This document shows positions 10,403 through 22,796 of a stretch of DNA of 64,000 bases, piece after piece. Under the pieces are notes generated by a model. It searched no databases, was not told the DNA's origin, and was given only the letters and a program-made list of their open reading frames with translations. Made by a program: the position numbers and the translations under genes. Position 1 is the first letter of the stretch, and the number at the start of each line of letters is the position of its first letter. Origin of the DNA: Salvia splendens (taxonomy: Eukaryota; Streptophyta; Magnoliopsida; Lamiales; Lamiaceae); the NCBI RefSeq assembly GCF_004379255.2, contig NC_056049.1:682001-746000 (forward strand), given 5' to 3'.

Positions 10403-13400
10403 ATGCCGAATCGCCAAGAGCAGCAAGGCCTCGGCTACAATTACGCCACCAGCTCCGATTCCGACGATCCAGAAGAATTGGAAGAAGAGGAAGCTATCAA
10501 TTCGGAAATCTGCAGCGGCAATTGTGGATTCCTCCGCCTCGAGCGGCGGCTCTGGGGGCGAGTCCTCGACCCCAGGGCCGCGTGGGTGCAGGAGTGGAAC
10601 CGCCTCTTCCTCCTCGTGTGCGCGGTGGGGCTGTTTGTGGACCCGCTATTCTTCTACACGCTGTCGATAAGCGAGAGCTGCATGTGCCTCTTCGTCGACG
10701 GGTGGTTCGCCGTCACCGTCACCGTCCTGCGCTGCATGATCGACGCGCTGCACCTCTGGAACGTGTGGCTGCAGTTCAACATGAACCGCAGCCCGGACGA
10801 CCGGAGAGTGCATGACCGCGCCTCGGTCGCCTTCAAGTACCTCAAGTCGCGCAAGGGCTTCTCGTTCGACCTCTTCGTCATCCTCCCCTTGCCCCAGGTC
10901 AGTCATTCGATCGCAAAGATTTACGATATTTTACTAAAGGAAATGTGGACTGAAAATTGTCATAGCCGCATATCGTATCGAAAATGTCGTCATGAGTAAA
11001 TATGATACTGTTGCCTTATCCAACTTTTTCAGTGTACGGAAATTTTGGTATGGTCAACTTTTTTTATATTGATATCGATTTTAGAGCACCCACAACAGTG
11101 AGCACTCACCATCCGTCCGTCCTTGTCGCTGGCAAGGACACTCCTATCCGCCGCTGCGCTCTTGCCGCTGGCACGGACGTGCTCTTAGCATAGAGCACGG
11201 CCGTGCCAGCGAGCAGGGCGACGTGACGTGTTTCTATTGGCAGTTGACATTTTTTTTTAAATCGAAAATAATACAAAAAAAAAATTCGAATTCTAAAAAA
11301 TATAGCCGTTTTATTACCATTTTTTTGAATTTTTTTTAAATTTAAAAAAAATTAATCTCAAAATCATCTATAAATACACACATTCATCATCCATTTGGAC
11401 GAAATTCGGCCACTTATGAATTTAATTATGTAATTTTTATTTTTTAGGAGTTTAATTGTGTAATTTTTAATTTTTATGATTTTAATTATGTAATTTTTAA
11501 TTTTTATGATTTTAATTATGTAATTTTTATTTTTTTTATAATTTGTAATATTATTCCGGGTATTTTTAATGCATTTTACTTTTGCGGAAATATTTTTATT
11601 TAAATTGAATAATAGAATGGTGGGACCCTTGTGCTCGTACTTGCGGAAGAGAAAGCTATGGGTGTTGTGCTCTTGCCTAAGAGCAAGCAGAAAAAAGTGG
11701 GGTCGGGTCCACAACCGTGCTAGTTGGCAAGAGCACGGTTGTGGATGCTCTTAGTGCGCGTACTGAAATACCGTTAAAACTACATTAGCTTATACATTCA
11801 AAACAGTAAATTGTACACGTTGTGCGTAATTTAATTTCGTGGGGTGGGGCCGGCCGGCACCCCATCAATTTTGAAACTTTGTAGGGATATTTTAGTAATT
11901 CTATGTTAAAATTATAGTTACTGAAAATATTACTACTACTATTATTTAATTAAATTTGAAATTTTTATTTGGATTTCAAAATAATTTTTGCTTAGAACCT
12001 AGAAAATGTCTTCTTAGGTCCAACGTGAAAAATTTTACTCCTATAATATTTGGCTTATGTCATTAATCGAGTAGCACAATTTATTGCACTGAACGTATAA
12101 AGTCACAGTATATTGTTCTTATTTGAACTAGACCGCATATTGTGCAATGTAGTTTTTATGAAGCAACAAGACAAAATATGATGTTGAAATTGTGTTTGTG
12201 TATTAATATGATAGCTTCACACCGATTGTTTCTCACAAGCTCATATGATTGTTTATGTCCTCTTGTGTTTGTTTGTGTTGACTCGTGTCACAACATCGTC
12301 TCCTCACCATGCAATAAGTTACTCTATTTATCTAGTTTTATTTTTAATATTACAACTATAGTCCTCACCATTTTTCCACAACGGTTAACGTAGTAGTATA
12401 TTTCAATAGTGGGGTGGAGATATATGTGATGCATGCATAGTATTAAAATCTTAAAATAACTAATAATATAATTATTTACCTCAGATTACCAAATCATTTT
12501 ATCAGAAGAGTTAGTAAAAAAATGGTTTTAGTTCGTATGAAATTGATGTCTAGAAATCATAAAAATAGTTGAGCCACAGAACATAATTTAAGCGTGTGAT
12601 GAAAGTGATAAAATTGTTATATGTTTGATGAATTTGTAAGATTGTACTAGAATTGATATGAGATATATTTGGTGCAGATAGTAATCTGGGTGATCATCCC
12701 GAAGCTTCTAGAAAGAGGATGGACGACGGTGGTGATGACGGTGTTGTTGGTAATGTTCGTGTTCCAATACTTGCCCAAAATCTACCACTCGGTGTGCCTG
12801 CTCCGCCGCATGCAAAATTTCTCCGGCACCTACATTTTCAGCTCCGTTTGGTGGGGCATTGCTCTCAACATGATCGCCTACTTTGTGGCGTCCCACGTAA
12901 GTACTCTGACAACGTTCCTTTGTTCTAGCTAAACGAATAACTGCAACTTAATTGGTAAGATGTTTTTTGTTTTCTCGTTCGTTCACTCCATGCTGCAAAC
13001 CAGGCTGTAGGGGCGTGCTGGTACTTGCTAGGCATCCAGCGAGGTGCGAGATGCTTGAGGGATCAATGCACGACGACCAAAGGCTGCGACATAAAAATGA
13101 TGGCATGTCAACATTCAATTTACTATGGGAATAAAGATCTCATTAGTGATAGAACGAGATTCATATGGGGAGAGAATAGGCATGCGAGGTCTTCATGCCT
13201 TCAAAATTACGACAATTTTGACTATGGCGTTTATAAGTGGACCGTGCAGCTCGTCACCAATAATAACCGTCTCGAGAAAGTACTGTTTCCCATATTTTGG
13301 GGACTGATGACTCTCAGGTATGACATACCATTATTTTGGTCCTCAGATAGCCGTTATAGATAGTGAAAATTTAAAATATTGCATCTTGTTAACAAGTTGT

Positions 13401-14933
13401 GGTGTGCAACATCCTAGTACAACCGGTACAATTCGTACTGGGTGTAATAGGATGAATGGGCAAGTCATGGCGCGCAACTTGAACGGTAACATTTGGTTTC
13501 TACTATCCGATTTGCATATCTTGCACCATTAACTATTTTTGATTTAGGAAATGATGATATTGTAAATGGAACAGTACTTTTGGGAACCTAGAGAGCACGA
13601 CTGACTGGTTAGAAGTGGTGTTCATTATTATTGTCCTCACCACCGGACTGTTGCTCGTCACAATGTTAATCGGTAACATCAAGGTACGTAAATTAAATCT
13701 TTCGAGTAGTTGAAATCAATTCAATGAAATATTTAGGGGGACGACCAGACTGCCATGAGCACCTAATTTTTCTTTAGGGTCGACCAGACACGAATTGCCC
13801 GCCCCCCCTTGTTACAATTTTACCTCTTAAAAAGACATGTGTCGTTGTTGTACATGACTAGGTTTTCTTGCACGCGACTACGTCGAAGAAGCAAGCGATG
13901 CAGTTGAAGATGCGGAATATAGAATGGTGGATGAGAAAGAGGCGGCTGCCGCAGGCATTCAAGCAGAGGGTGCGCAACTACGAGAGGCAACGGTGGGCGG
14001 CGATGCGCGGGGTCGATGAATGTGAGATGACTCGGAATCTTCCAGAAGGCCTCAGGAGAGACATCAAGTATCATCTGTGTTTGGACTTGGTGAGACAGGT
14101 GCCATTGTTCCAGCACATGGACAATCTCGTGCTCGAGAACATATGTGACCGAGTCAAATCTCTCATTTTCACAAAGGGAGAAACGGTACGTCAAAATTCA
14201 CTTGCTTTTATTCATTTATTTGAAGCTCAACAAATCAAACTTTGAATTCTAAGTACTACTATATAGAATTAACGACGTCAATAATAGTAACTCCTAAGGT
14301 ATTGGAAATTGGAATAAGAATAAACATATAAAACAAAACAAATAACAATAGTACATAATTAAAACAAAAGTTATGATAATAACGCTAAACGTGAATCAAA
14401 CGTGACGTTTCTTTCAGATATCAAGAGAAGGCGATCCGGTGCAAAGAATGCTCTTCATCGTGCGAGGCCATCTCCAAAGCAGCCAATTCCTCCGCGACGG
14501 CGTGAAGAGCTGCTGCATGCTCGGCCCGGGGAACTTCTCGGGAGACGAGCTCCTGTCGTGGTGCCTGAGGAGGCCATTCGTGGAGAGGCTCCCGCCGTCC
14601 TCCTCGTCCCTGGTGACCCTGGAGACGACGGAGGCCTTCGGGCTCGAGGCGGAGGACGTGAAGTACGTGACGCAGCACTTCCGGTACACGTTCGTGAGCG
14701 AGAAGGTGAAGAGGAGCGCGAGGTACTACTCGCCCGGGTGGCGGACGTGGGCGGCCGTGGCGATCCAGCTGGCGTGGAGGCGGTACCGGCACCGCCTCAC
14801 GCTCACTTCGCTCTCTTTTATAAGGCCTCGGCGGCCGCTGTCGAGGTGCTCGTCGCTTGGGGAGGATAGGCTTAGGCTTTACACGGCTTTGCTCACTTCT
14901 CCTAAGCCTAATCATGATGATTTTGATTTTTGA
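10403..14933 (+). CDS. CNGC4: Cyclic nucleotide-gated ion channel, CNGC4 type
   Basis: There are six exons: 10403-10897, 12678-12896, 13004-13317, 13575-13683, 13862-14185 and 14418-14933. All junctions are GT-AG, the phases fit, and the product is 658 aa (Arabidopsis CNGC4 is ~694). The N-terminus is acidic (DDPEELEEEE). Transmembrane segments begin at ~residue 66. The pore helix and filter lie around FWGLMTLSTFGNLES, split across exons 3 and 4. The cyclic-nucleotide-binding domain spans roughly 450-580, with the phosphate-binding stretch GPGNFSGDELLSWCLRRPF at ~523-541. A calmodulin-binding IQ motif (AVAIQLAWRRY) lies at ~600-611. The family forms plasma-membrane Ca2+-permeable channels, and CNGC4 pairs with CNGC2 in immunity. 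CNGC4 is preferred over CNGC2 because of strong C-terminal identity as I recall it. Exons 1 and 6 are clearly GC-richer than the introns. Intron 1 holds a Harbinger MITE. Confidence 0.93.
11084..11750. mobile_element. Harbinger MITE in CNGC4 intron 1
   Basis: Ends GAGCACCCACAAC and GTTGTGGATGCTC are flanked by TTA on both sides (11081-11083 and 11751-11753). The outer ~130 bp on the left and ~240 bp on the right match the 5199-7008 element (for example GAATGGTGGGACCCTTGTGC on the right), but the ORF-bearing middle is missing. It is therefore an internally deleted relative, 667 bp. It contains simple AT-rich repeats (TAATTTTTATTTTT-like units). Confidence 0.85.
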
Positions 14934-15310
14934 ATTTTGATTTTGTTTTTGGTGTGTGTTGATTTGTGGGGTTTTGTCATGTCTTCATTCTTGTAGGCGT
15001 TGTTTATTATTGGGAAAAGTGATGATAATTAATTTGAACTCGAATAATCAATTTCCGTGACCTCCGGGTTCTGTTTTGGGATCTTATTCTGATCCTTTCG
15101 GCGAGAGAAATAGGGAGTGAGAGAGTGCAGGGATTTTGGTGTGTGTCTCTGAAATCTTCCTTTTGAGTGCTGAAACTTTTGGGTGTTCTAAGTTGAGAGG
15201 ATACAGTAGAAGGAGAGAGAGAAGTCGATGGTTTTGGGTGGAGGTTTTTGATTCATTCTTCTGTTATCATTTTAATCAATCAATGAATGAAATAGTATTT
15301 TGATCCTAAT
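14934..15310. other. CNGC4 3' flank
   Basis: Probable 3' UTR and terminator region. T-rich stretches follow the stop, and AATGAATGAAAT-type polyadenylation-like sequences occur near 15283. No other feature seen. Confidence 0.45.
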
Positions 15311-17482
15311 TCTGACACCCCACGTTTTGGTTCTGAAGTCGCTGCTCGACGGGAAGCTTCCGCGCACAGCCGCCCAGATCTTATCTCCGTCGACCCTCAC
15401 GGGCGCCTTATCATCTTCGCCGACCCTCATGTGCGCCGGATTCACTTTATCTTGCTATTTTCCGTTTTATCGATTCATTAAGGATTTAGGTCCTTAACAA
15501 CTGGTGCTTTCATCCCGTGCTCATCCTCCATCTTCGTTCATCCATATCCCCCAAATAAGTCACCAATATAAAAATAATAATTAAATTTCAGTCGCCACAC
15601 CACCATCACAGCCACACCTAATCCTCCATATTCTTTCATCAGTAACCCAAACACTCAGTCATCAAAACAAAAATTCCCACTTACGTATTCCCTATTTTCC
15701 ACCTCCATCTTCTTTCATATATTATTTCATGGCCGCTCTCCGAACCTGCTGGGACTCGCCATATCGGTCCCACCACCAGTGATTGGGGCAGCCCAGATAG
15801 GCACCGTGGGACCTGCCAGGACAGAGACGATCGAGGGGAGTCTGAACTTATGACCAGCCTCAGCCACCACATCTCCGAGGGATGCCTTCTCGCCTCGAGA
15901 GGCCAAACCAGCAAACCTACAGGCAGACACCGCACTAAACTGGAATGGGGCGTTATGAACAACTAATCAATCTATTGGATGCAGCTACCTCCAAGCTGGA
16001 ATCACGATGTGAAGAAATCAATCGTCGTGTGAAAAGTTTGCAAGCGTCAAAAGCAGTGTATGGACGGCAACCCTATGCAGATTTTGATTTGGGAGCGCCT
16101 AGGCGTCGTCCAACTTGCTGGGATCCGCCCTTCCAAACTTCTAGTTGCCGTGTTGGAGAAACTCGTGCTCCTCCGCTGATGGAACCACCACTATACCGGC
16201 AGTCGCCCTTCACCGACTTGAATTCTTCATACGAGCAGTCGAGGCAATACACGACCTCGACTTGTAGGCACCCGCCTATTAGTTGGACGTGCCCCCACAA
16301 AATCCCCATGTCGAGTAGCACTAATGGCTGCACAAATACAAACCTTTGCGGTCTATACAACCACCGCCGCTCGGCAGCGCCACTGCCTACTGCGGCTGCA
16401 CCGCCGCCGCCAAGGCAATCAGATCGTCTGCTACAGCAGTCAAGTCCGGCATCATCTTTAGAGCTGCCGCCCTACGCCTCACCAGGGGCTTACCGGCCCT
16501 TGCAACCACTGCCCGTGACAGCTCCGTTATTGGTCGCTAATCCACATCCACAAGTTGTTGTCCCGAGCTCATTGAAAAAGGAGAAGGAAGAATTGTTAGA
16601 CAATTTGCCATCTCCACCAGCCGTGTTCTCTCCGTCGTGCAACCCCAATTTTAGTAGAAAAAAGAGTTTTTGTTGGAAGATGGTATTGCGAGAGAAAGGA
16701 TAACCGTAGAGGAAGAGAAGTCGACTTCAATCATGAAGGAAACAAATCTACACAGTGGTGTTGAGAATGGGTTGATGGAGAAGGTTGTGAATCGCCTTCA
16801 CCAAGTAACGTATCCATCCGTCATGGTCTATGCACTTACCTATGGTAGACCGTGTGCCAGCGTACGGGTTGGCCAGTCTAGTGACTTGGTTTGTGGCCAC
16901 ATTCCATGTCATGTATGTGCAGATATGGTTAACGTCTATGAGAAAATGACTGATCAGTCGACTTTTTACAATGGGAATGATTTTAGTGCCTCGGGCCTTT
17001 CTAAAGCTAAAACCCCGATGGTTACTTATTGATGGCATGAAAAATATTCTTTTGATAACTTATTTTCGGCATAAGTCCACTGAGTATTTTTATAGTACTC
17101 AGCCTTGCATGTGTTTTCCTTATGTGCAGGTTGAGCGGCGACAAGCATCTGCTGGTGTTGAGCACAAATAAAATTGGAGCCCTTTTTGGTTGTCTTTAAA
17201 CTTTGGGTGTCGTTGTGTCTTCATACATGACGACACTCCTTCTCTTGAACGCTTCCGCTGGGATATTATTTTTACTCATTATTCGATTGACTTTGAACCT
17301 ACTTATTTTCGAAGAATTTAAGACTTGATGTGTTTTGGATAATGTTAAACCCTTGTCGTTTTTGAATAATAAGTGTTGGTCAAACTCTCTTTAATGAAAC
17401 CCTAGTCTTTTTCTTCGCCTGGTTTAAATTTCTTTAAGTCGCGACCACCCGTATTTATTAACCCTAAAGGGCGGTCGTGACA
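15311..17482. mobile_element. Decayed LTR-retrotransposon segment with gag-like ORF
   Basis: On the left, after TGACACCCC at 15311, the text GGTCCTTAACAACTGGTGCT (around 15490) resembles the LTR-end/primer-site junction of several plant gypsy elements. From 15945 an ORF reads MGRYEQLINLLDAATSKLES and then a proline-rich region, as in a degenerate gag. It ends at 16703, but similar charged text continues in another frame from 16670 to 17032, suggesting a frameshift. The right end (17438-17482) reads on the minus strand TGTCACGACCGCCC..., a typical LTR start, with an internal hairpin (GTCGCGACC / GGTCGTGAC). The signals on the two sides imply opposite orientations, so this may be two nested remnants. 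I could not find matching LTRs or a target duplication, and pol is absent. Confidence 0.45.
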
Positions 17483-18009
17483 CAATTACTCTCATGGAGG
17501 ATAAAAAATTGGAACCAAACCATGGAAATAAAGTTGATGTAGAATATAAAATCGTAGAGAAGATTTATTTTATGTGGAAAACCCATATCGAGAAAAGCTA
17601 CTACAAGATTGAATTTTAGATATTTTTCAACAAGGGTAGGCATAGTAAGGGTCAAAAGGGGCCTAAGACCCTAATAAGTTATTCTTTTTCTTTCTATAAA
17701 TATAATCAGGTTAAATCTCCACACTAAGCATCGGTTTCTATCTGAACCACCAGATTCAAAGGGCAGGAGGGGTTATGGAGAAATTAAAAAAGGAATAGAA
17801 GAGTGAAAATGACGACTAACAGATTTGTACAAAATTATTTATCTTTTTCACCATTATTGTCGATATATTATATGTAGCCTCCACCAAATAAAAAATTATG
17901 TGTTCATCCATGTCCCTTAGACCTTTACTTGTACTACAGCAGGTTTGCATAATTCTCCCTATATTAGGTGTCCAATCATATAACGAACAAGCAAACAAAC
18001 ATCAACAAA

Positions 18010-18082
18010 GACTCTGTGGCCCAATGGATAAGGCGCTGGTCTACGGAACCAGAGATTCTGGGTTCGATCCCCAGCAGAGTCG
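18010..18082 (+). tRNA. tRNA-Arg (anticodon ACG)
   Basis: A 73-nt cloverleaf is complete. The acceptor stem is GACTCTG/CAGAGTC with discriminator G. The D arm contains AATGGATAA. The anticodon stem is CTGGT/ACCAG around loop CTACGGA, giving anticodon ACG (codon CGU, inosine-modified in vivo). The T arm is CTGGG-TTCGATC-CCCAG. CCA is not encoded, as expected in eukaryotes. A TTTTT pol III stop occurs about 20 nt downstream. No intron. Confidence 0.97.
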
Positions 18083-19820
18083 TTGTTGAACTTTATATTA
18101 AAATGTTTTTGCTTTATTTTCATAAAAATAAATGGTGCTTCTTCCCCTAAAGTTGTTTCATTTTTTTGTATCATTATAATGCTACTGCAATTGCCACAAA
18201 TAGGAGATATTTATGGAGTGATTTGGTCTCATCTCATGTCAAAGTTTGGGAGTGATTCAAAACCGAAAAATCATTCAAATGGTATTCAAAATCTTGAATT
18301 TTGATGTATACAAAATACTCTCGTTTTGAATGGATTGTGATGTAGAGAGATTAAGAGCATAGATTATTGAGCCAAAGCGTGGACCAAATGCCCATTACGG
18401 CCCATTACGAAGACCAAAAGGGTTAAAAGGAATTATATTTGATTTTTTTATAGACGATTAGTCGGTTTAGGATTAACCAATTTGGATAATAGTTAGCCGA
18501 TTAATTGAACAAAATAGTCTTTCGAGTACGTGAAGACTTGGGAGAATGTTGGCCATTGCGAAACGTGAGCAAATAATGGAGAAGCCGTCAGACTGAAGAG
18601 AACGAAACACAGCTCCGGCAGCCAATTATGCACCCCGTTCCAAGTGACGACGAGCCTTGGCAATTAGACAAAGGACGTCTAACCCAATGTGAAGGGGAAG
18701 GCGACGACCACAAGCAGGGCAACATCTAACGACCTCAATAGTATGAAAGATACATGGACTAGACTAGGGTATTGGACTTTAATAAATCAGAGTTGAACTT
18801 TAATTAATTAATTAATTAATGCAGATAAGAGGAAACAAATCCATTAGCCTAAAGCATGTGGTGTAATTAGTATATACATATTTCTATTGTAGAGAAATAG
18901 TATCATCAGATCATTTAAAATATGGATTTATTTTTTTTTTATCAAAAAGTGGGTTCAATCAAAGATTGTCTAGCTTTCACAAATGAGCGAACACATCTAA
19001 AGATTATATAATCATTCATTTCATTTGTATAACTTTGTTAATATATCTTTTGGTAATGCTAACTTTGTTAATATTAATAACATGAAAAAGTGCTGAATTG
19101 TAAAATAATCCCAACAAAACCACATCCAATCATTGTGCTTTTTGGTCATTAGATTAACAAAATACAAAAACTTGAACGCACATAAATGAGCAATAAATAA
19201 TTGTAAAAAGAGTGACAAAAAAATCCAGTGAGAAAGTAGTAGACTAGTAATTAGCGAACACGTCATCCAACGGGGCCCACTTTCCCGAACCGGCTTCCAC
19301 GCCTAGTACAAATCCACAGACGATCCTCAACCCAAACAGCTAACGGTAAGAATCATTTTTTTACTTGATATGGCATGGGTGGTCCCCCTAAGCCCAACCC
19401 CTCTCTCTTCATATCATTGGTCTATTCCGCTGTGGGCGCGGTGTAGGGGATCTTTCCTCGGCCAAGCGAAGGCGGCTCTAGCTGGCACGTGCCGGGAGAC
19501 ACGTGTTTGGTTGTTCGATTTTGGAGAGACACGACGGATTTTGGGGCTCTTCCACCAACACCAACCTCTGCATAGAATTCCAATTTTCGGGCTATGCGCC
19601 CAAACACTACCCTGCATTTTTCAAAAGAAAATTCAGTCACATTTATTTTCATCATTATACGAGATTATTTACTTGATTTGTGAAAACTATCCATCCTACA
19701 AGACATATAAAAATAGTAAAAAAAAACTGTAAAACTTTATTTCCCACTGTTTTCTATTATAAAGGTTTGACCAGATTCTGATTTTATGCATACAAATAAA
19801 CAAATAAAGGTTATGGAGTA
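18083..19820. other. Intergenic with a GC-rich island
   Basis: Mostly AT-rich with no supported gene. A distinctly GC-richer stretch at ~19265-19620 includes TGGCACGTGCC and ACACGTGT (G-box-like CACGTG cores). Its short frames on both strands match nothing I recognise. It could be a promoter fragment, a relic or a non-coding transcript. Confidence 0.4.
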
Positions 19821-19999
19821 CTCTCTCCGTCCCGAGCTACTCGCTCATTTCCTTTTCGGCTCGGAGATTAAGGAATGAGTGTATAGGAAAGTCAAAAATG
19901 ACGGCTGTAGGTGAAATTTTTTACTAAAAATGGAAAGAGTGCAAGTAACTTGGGACGTCCAAAAAGGAAATAAGTGCGAGTAGTGCGGGACGGAGGGAG
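19821..19999. mobile_element. Stowaway-like MITE with intact ends
   Basis: Ends CTCTCTCCGTCCCG and CGGGACGGAGGGAG are inverse to each other and flanked by TA (19819-19820 and 20000-20001), the Tc1/mariner target. The inner arms also pair (ACTCGCTCATTTCC / GGAAATAAGTGCGAGT), so the 179-bp element can fold into a long hairpin. No coding capacity. Confidence 0.85.
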
Positions 20000-20227
20000 T
20001 ACTATATAGCAGGAATATATCCTTTTGGAATGTCGCATTATAAATAACCTATTATAAAAAAAAAGATGTTTTTATACACACAAAGTTACTTAATTTAGTA
20101 GAACTGTCACTTTACACACCAAACAAAACTTGTTTAAACTACATGTCCAAACCAAATTAAATAGACTACTTACAATGAGACGAAGAGATCACTACATTTA
20201 TTCAATTGATTATTAGTTAAATAAATA

Positions 20228-20455
20228 CTAGCACTCACCAAATCATTCATTTGAAAACATTGTCACAGCTTTAAAAAAAACAATGTACAAAAATGAATTT
20301 CATCCTATATCACTATAAATGGAACTGCTAGTAATCAAATACTAGTAATTAGTAGTCACAAAAATAGTTAATTTGAAAATATTATTACAACTTTGGGAAA
20401 AAAACATTCTCTAAATTATTGTCATCTTATATCACTATAAATGGAACTACTAAAA
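20228..20455. repeat. Diverged ~115-bp tandem duplication
   Basis: Two adjacent copies end in ATATCACTATAAATGGAACT, at about 20310-20329 and 20431-20450, with related upstream text (ATTTGAAAA-ATT-T-ACA-CTTT). A third short echo, ATATCACTATAAATGGA, lies at ~21160. AT-rich, no coding potential. Confidence 0.6.
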
Positions 20456-20798
20456 TCATCCATAGAAATTGAAATTAAGTGACAATGTCACATCCATATA
20501 AGCTATAGCAATATACATCAAACTTTATTAGAAACAAACTTTTATAATAGTAATAAAATAGCAACCAGCTTTTGTAGAGAAAGAGAAAGCATAGGATAAT
20601 TATGAGGAAATGCAGAGGAGGAAAGGTGAGGCAAATCTGAGTGTGTATGAGTGCTGGAAATGGTGACACATCCTATTCCTAACACTCAAAACATGAACAA
20701 CCAAAACAAGTAAGCCTGTGGTTCATATCTTGCAGCCCTACGTTCTCATCTTCATGCTTTTCGCCTCGACAGTATGCTATTTTAGGGAATCAATTCAT

Positions 20799-20851
20799 GT
20801 ATGTATATATCTATGTATGTATGCATGTATGTGTGTGTGTGTGTGTGTGTG
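20799..20851. repeat. Microsatellite (ATGT)n/(GT)n
   Basis: Imperfect ATGT units run into about a dozen uninterrupted GT dinucleotides. A second short (AC)n tract lies at 21109-21127. The surrounding 20.5-21.9 kb region has no supported gene and leads into the promoter of the SPL-like gene. Confidence 0.85.
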
Positions 20852-21980
20852 TTCAATAATCAAATACACAATGTTTGTGTGAGTATGGATTTCAAACTGA
20901 TCTTATTATGGTATTATTTCAAAAGCATAGGTTTTGACTACTGCTAGGTGTTGGGGATCATGATTGCTTTTTTTAAGAGTACTTACAACATGTGAGAGTA
21001 ATAAAGTAATATCTTTATGTTTAGACATTTATTCTTAATTTGGAACAAAAATCTAGGATGATCTTATGTTCGAATTCTTAACTTAAATAGGCCAATAGTT
21101 TTGTTAAAACACACACACACACACACAGTAGCTTATAAGTACTCATGTTACACTAAACGATATCACTATAAATGGATCTTATGTTCGTTTTGCATATAAT
21201 ACTTACACTCGGATGCAACTTTGTTTAAGGTAATTAATGTGTTTAGTTTAATTGAGTAAAATAAGACACTTTAGATCTTACTAGGACTTGTGGCACTATA
21301 CTGAAGCACTTCACAAACATTATTCATAAATTTGGTAGCTATTTTTACATTTTGTGTTCCTACATGCCCCAACAACTTAGAAGCACTTCACGGAAACTAT
21401 TTATTTTTCCCGTTTCTTATTTTTAAAATAAAAGCATCACAATCTAAACCAGTCCAGATGGGCGCGTGACATGCACGTCCACACCTTTACACGTACAATT
21501 GACCTGCGACGTAGCAATTTTTACACGACGTTGCACGTATCCTTAATGAGTTGCTTTTATTTTGACCATGATTAAATAGAATTATAAAGTAAAATTCTTA
21601 AAAACTTATATTGGGTGATATATTAGGGTTTTGGAAATAAATGGCTGGATATATTTGTTTTCACAGTACTGAATCACTTAAATCAAATTGGGAATCTCAA
21701 ACAAAATTCTCTTAAATCTGATCTAGACAAATGAAATCAATCCCAGCCATTGAAACTAAAACCCATGATTTTTTTTTAAAAAAAAGAGCTGAAAATGACT
21801 AAAGACAAATTCCCAAAAACTCTACATAAATCTCCATGTTTGCTCATTATGGACACATTTCGCGTTTCTCAGCTGTACTTCTCCGCTTCCTCTCTCCTCT
21901 CTCTCCCTCTCTCCCTCTCTCTCTGCAATTTCCCTTTCCACACACCGCTACTGTTCCATTAATCCCCACTCCTCAACGCA

Positions 21981-22796
21981 ATGGACCACGAAACCACCGA
22001 TCACCAGCCACCGCGCCGCAGCTCGGGGCGGAGAAAGTTCAAATGCGGCGGAGGAAACGGAGGCGACGCGAAGAAGCACAAGCAGCCGCGGCGCGGGATG
22101 GGCGTCGCGAAGCTGGAGCGCCTCCGGGAGCAAGGCGAGGTCGTCACGGAGCCCGATCGAGCTGGATCCGGCTTCCCGCTCCCGTTTCCGGAGATGAATC
22201 ACCTCCGTTTCCAGCAACATCAGCTCCAATCGTGTGGACCGAGCTGGAATCCGGTCGGTTTCCCCGGCCTCGATTGCCGGATTCTGCAGAGCCACGGCGA
22301 GGAGAAGTGTTTTTCTCTCCAGTGCAATGCTTGCCACAAGGTATTCAGCTCGGAAAATGAGAAACCCCTATTTTTCATCAATGTAGACCTAGAAATCGGA
22401 TTTGAGCTGGTTTTGATCTGATTTTGTGCAGAAGAAGAAGATCAATGGCGCTGCGGTGTATAAATGTGGCGATCATCGCCGATTTCTAGGCCTCGATTTC
22501 GGAGATGCGTTGATTCATCATAATCTAGAACCGCCGCAGGTTTTTTCGTCTTCTTCATCTCACTTTTACTTTGAAGATTTATCTTTTTCATTATATTTAA
22601 AATTTTGCAGGTGGATGTTGTGGCGGTGCACAGAAAAGGAGCCGGCGGTTTGGAAGGGGGAAACAACGTGGTGATGGAGTACGATTTCTTCCCGCCGGCG
22701 GCGAGATCGGGGAGGAGAAACGACGTGGTGGAGGGGGAAATGAGGAATTCGGGATCATTTGATGGCGTTGATCTGTCGCTGAAGCTCTCTTACTAG
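21981..22796 (+). CDS. SPL: SPOROCYTELESS/NOZZLE-like transcriptional adaptor
   Basis: There are three exons: 21981-22340, 22432-22539 and 22611-22796, all phase 0 with GT-AG introns; the product is 217 aa. The N-terminus holds the SPL motif KKHKQPRRGMGVAKLERLRE (residues 31-50), a basic nuclear helix conserved in SPL/SPEAR proteins. The C-terminus ends with the EAR repression motif DLSLKL (210-215) two residues from the stop. In Arabidopsis, SPL/NZZ recruits TOPLESS through this EAR motif and blocks TCP factors to permit sporogenous cell formation. The gene lies near the same neighbours as Arabidopsis SPL (Met-10-like methyltransferase, PHOS34, BBX28), which supports orthology over the other SPEAR members. 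A CT-rich leader (21890-21925) precedes the start. The ATG chosen opens the frame with the SPL motif; an overlapping upstream frame from 21836 does not encode it. Confidence 0.88.

Noticed and set aside
15311..17482. Complete LTR element with two matching LTRs
   Set aside because: I could not find two similar LTRs or a target duplication, and signals at the two sides point in opposite directions, so only a decayed segment is claimed.
21836..22360. Longer upstream frame overlapping the SPL-like first exon
   Set aside because: It reads the same DNA in another frame, giving Arg/Ala-rich text without the SPL motif; the 21981 frame has conserved motifs and fits the splice phases.
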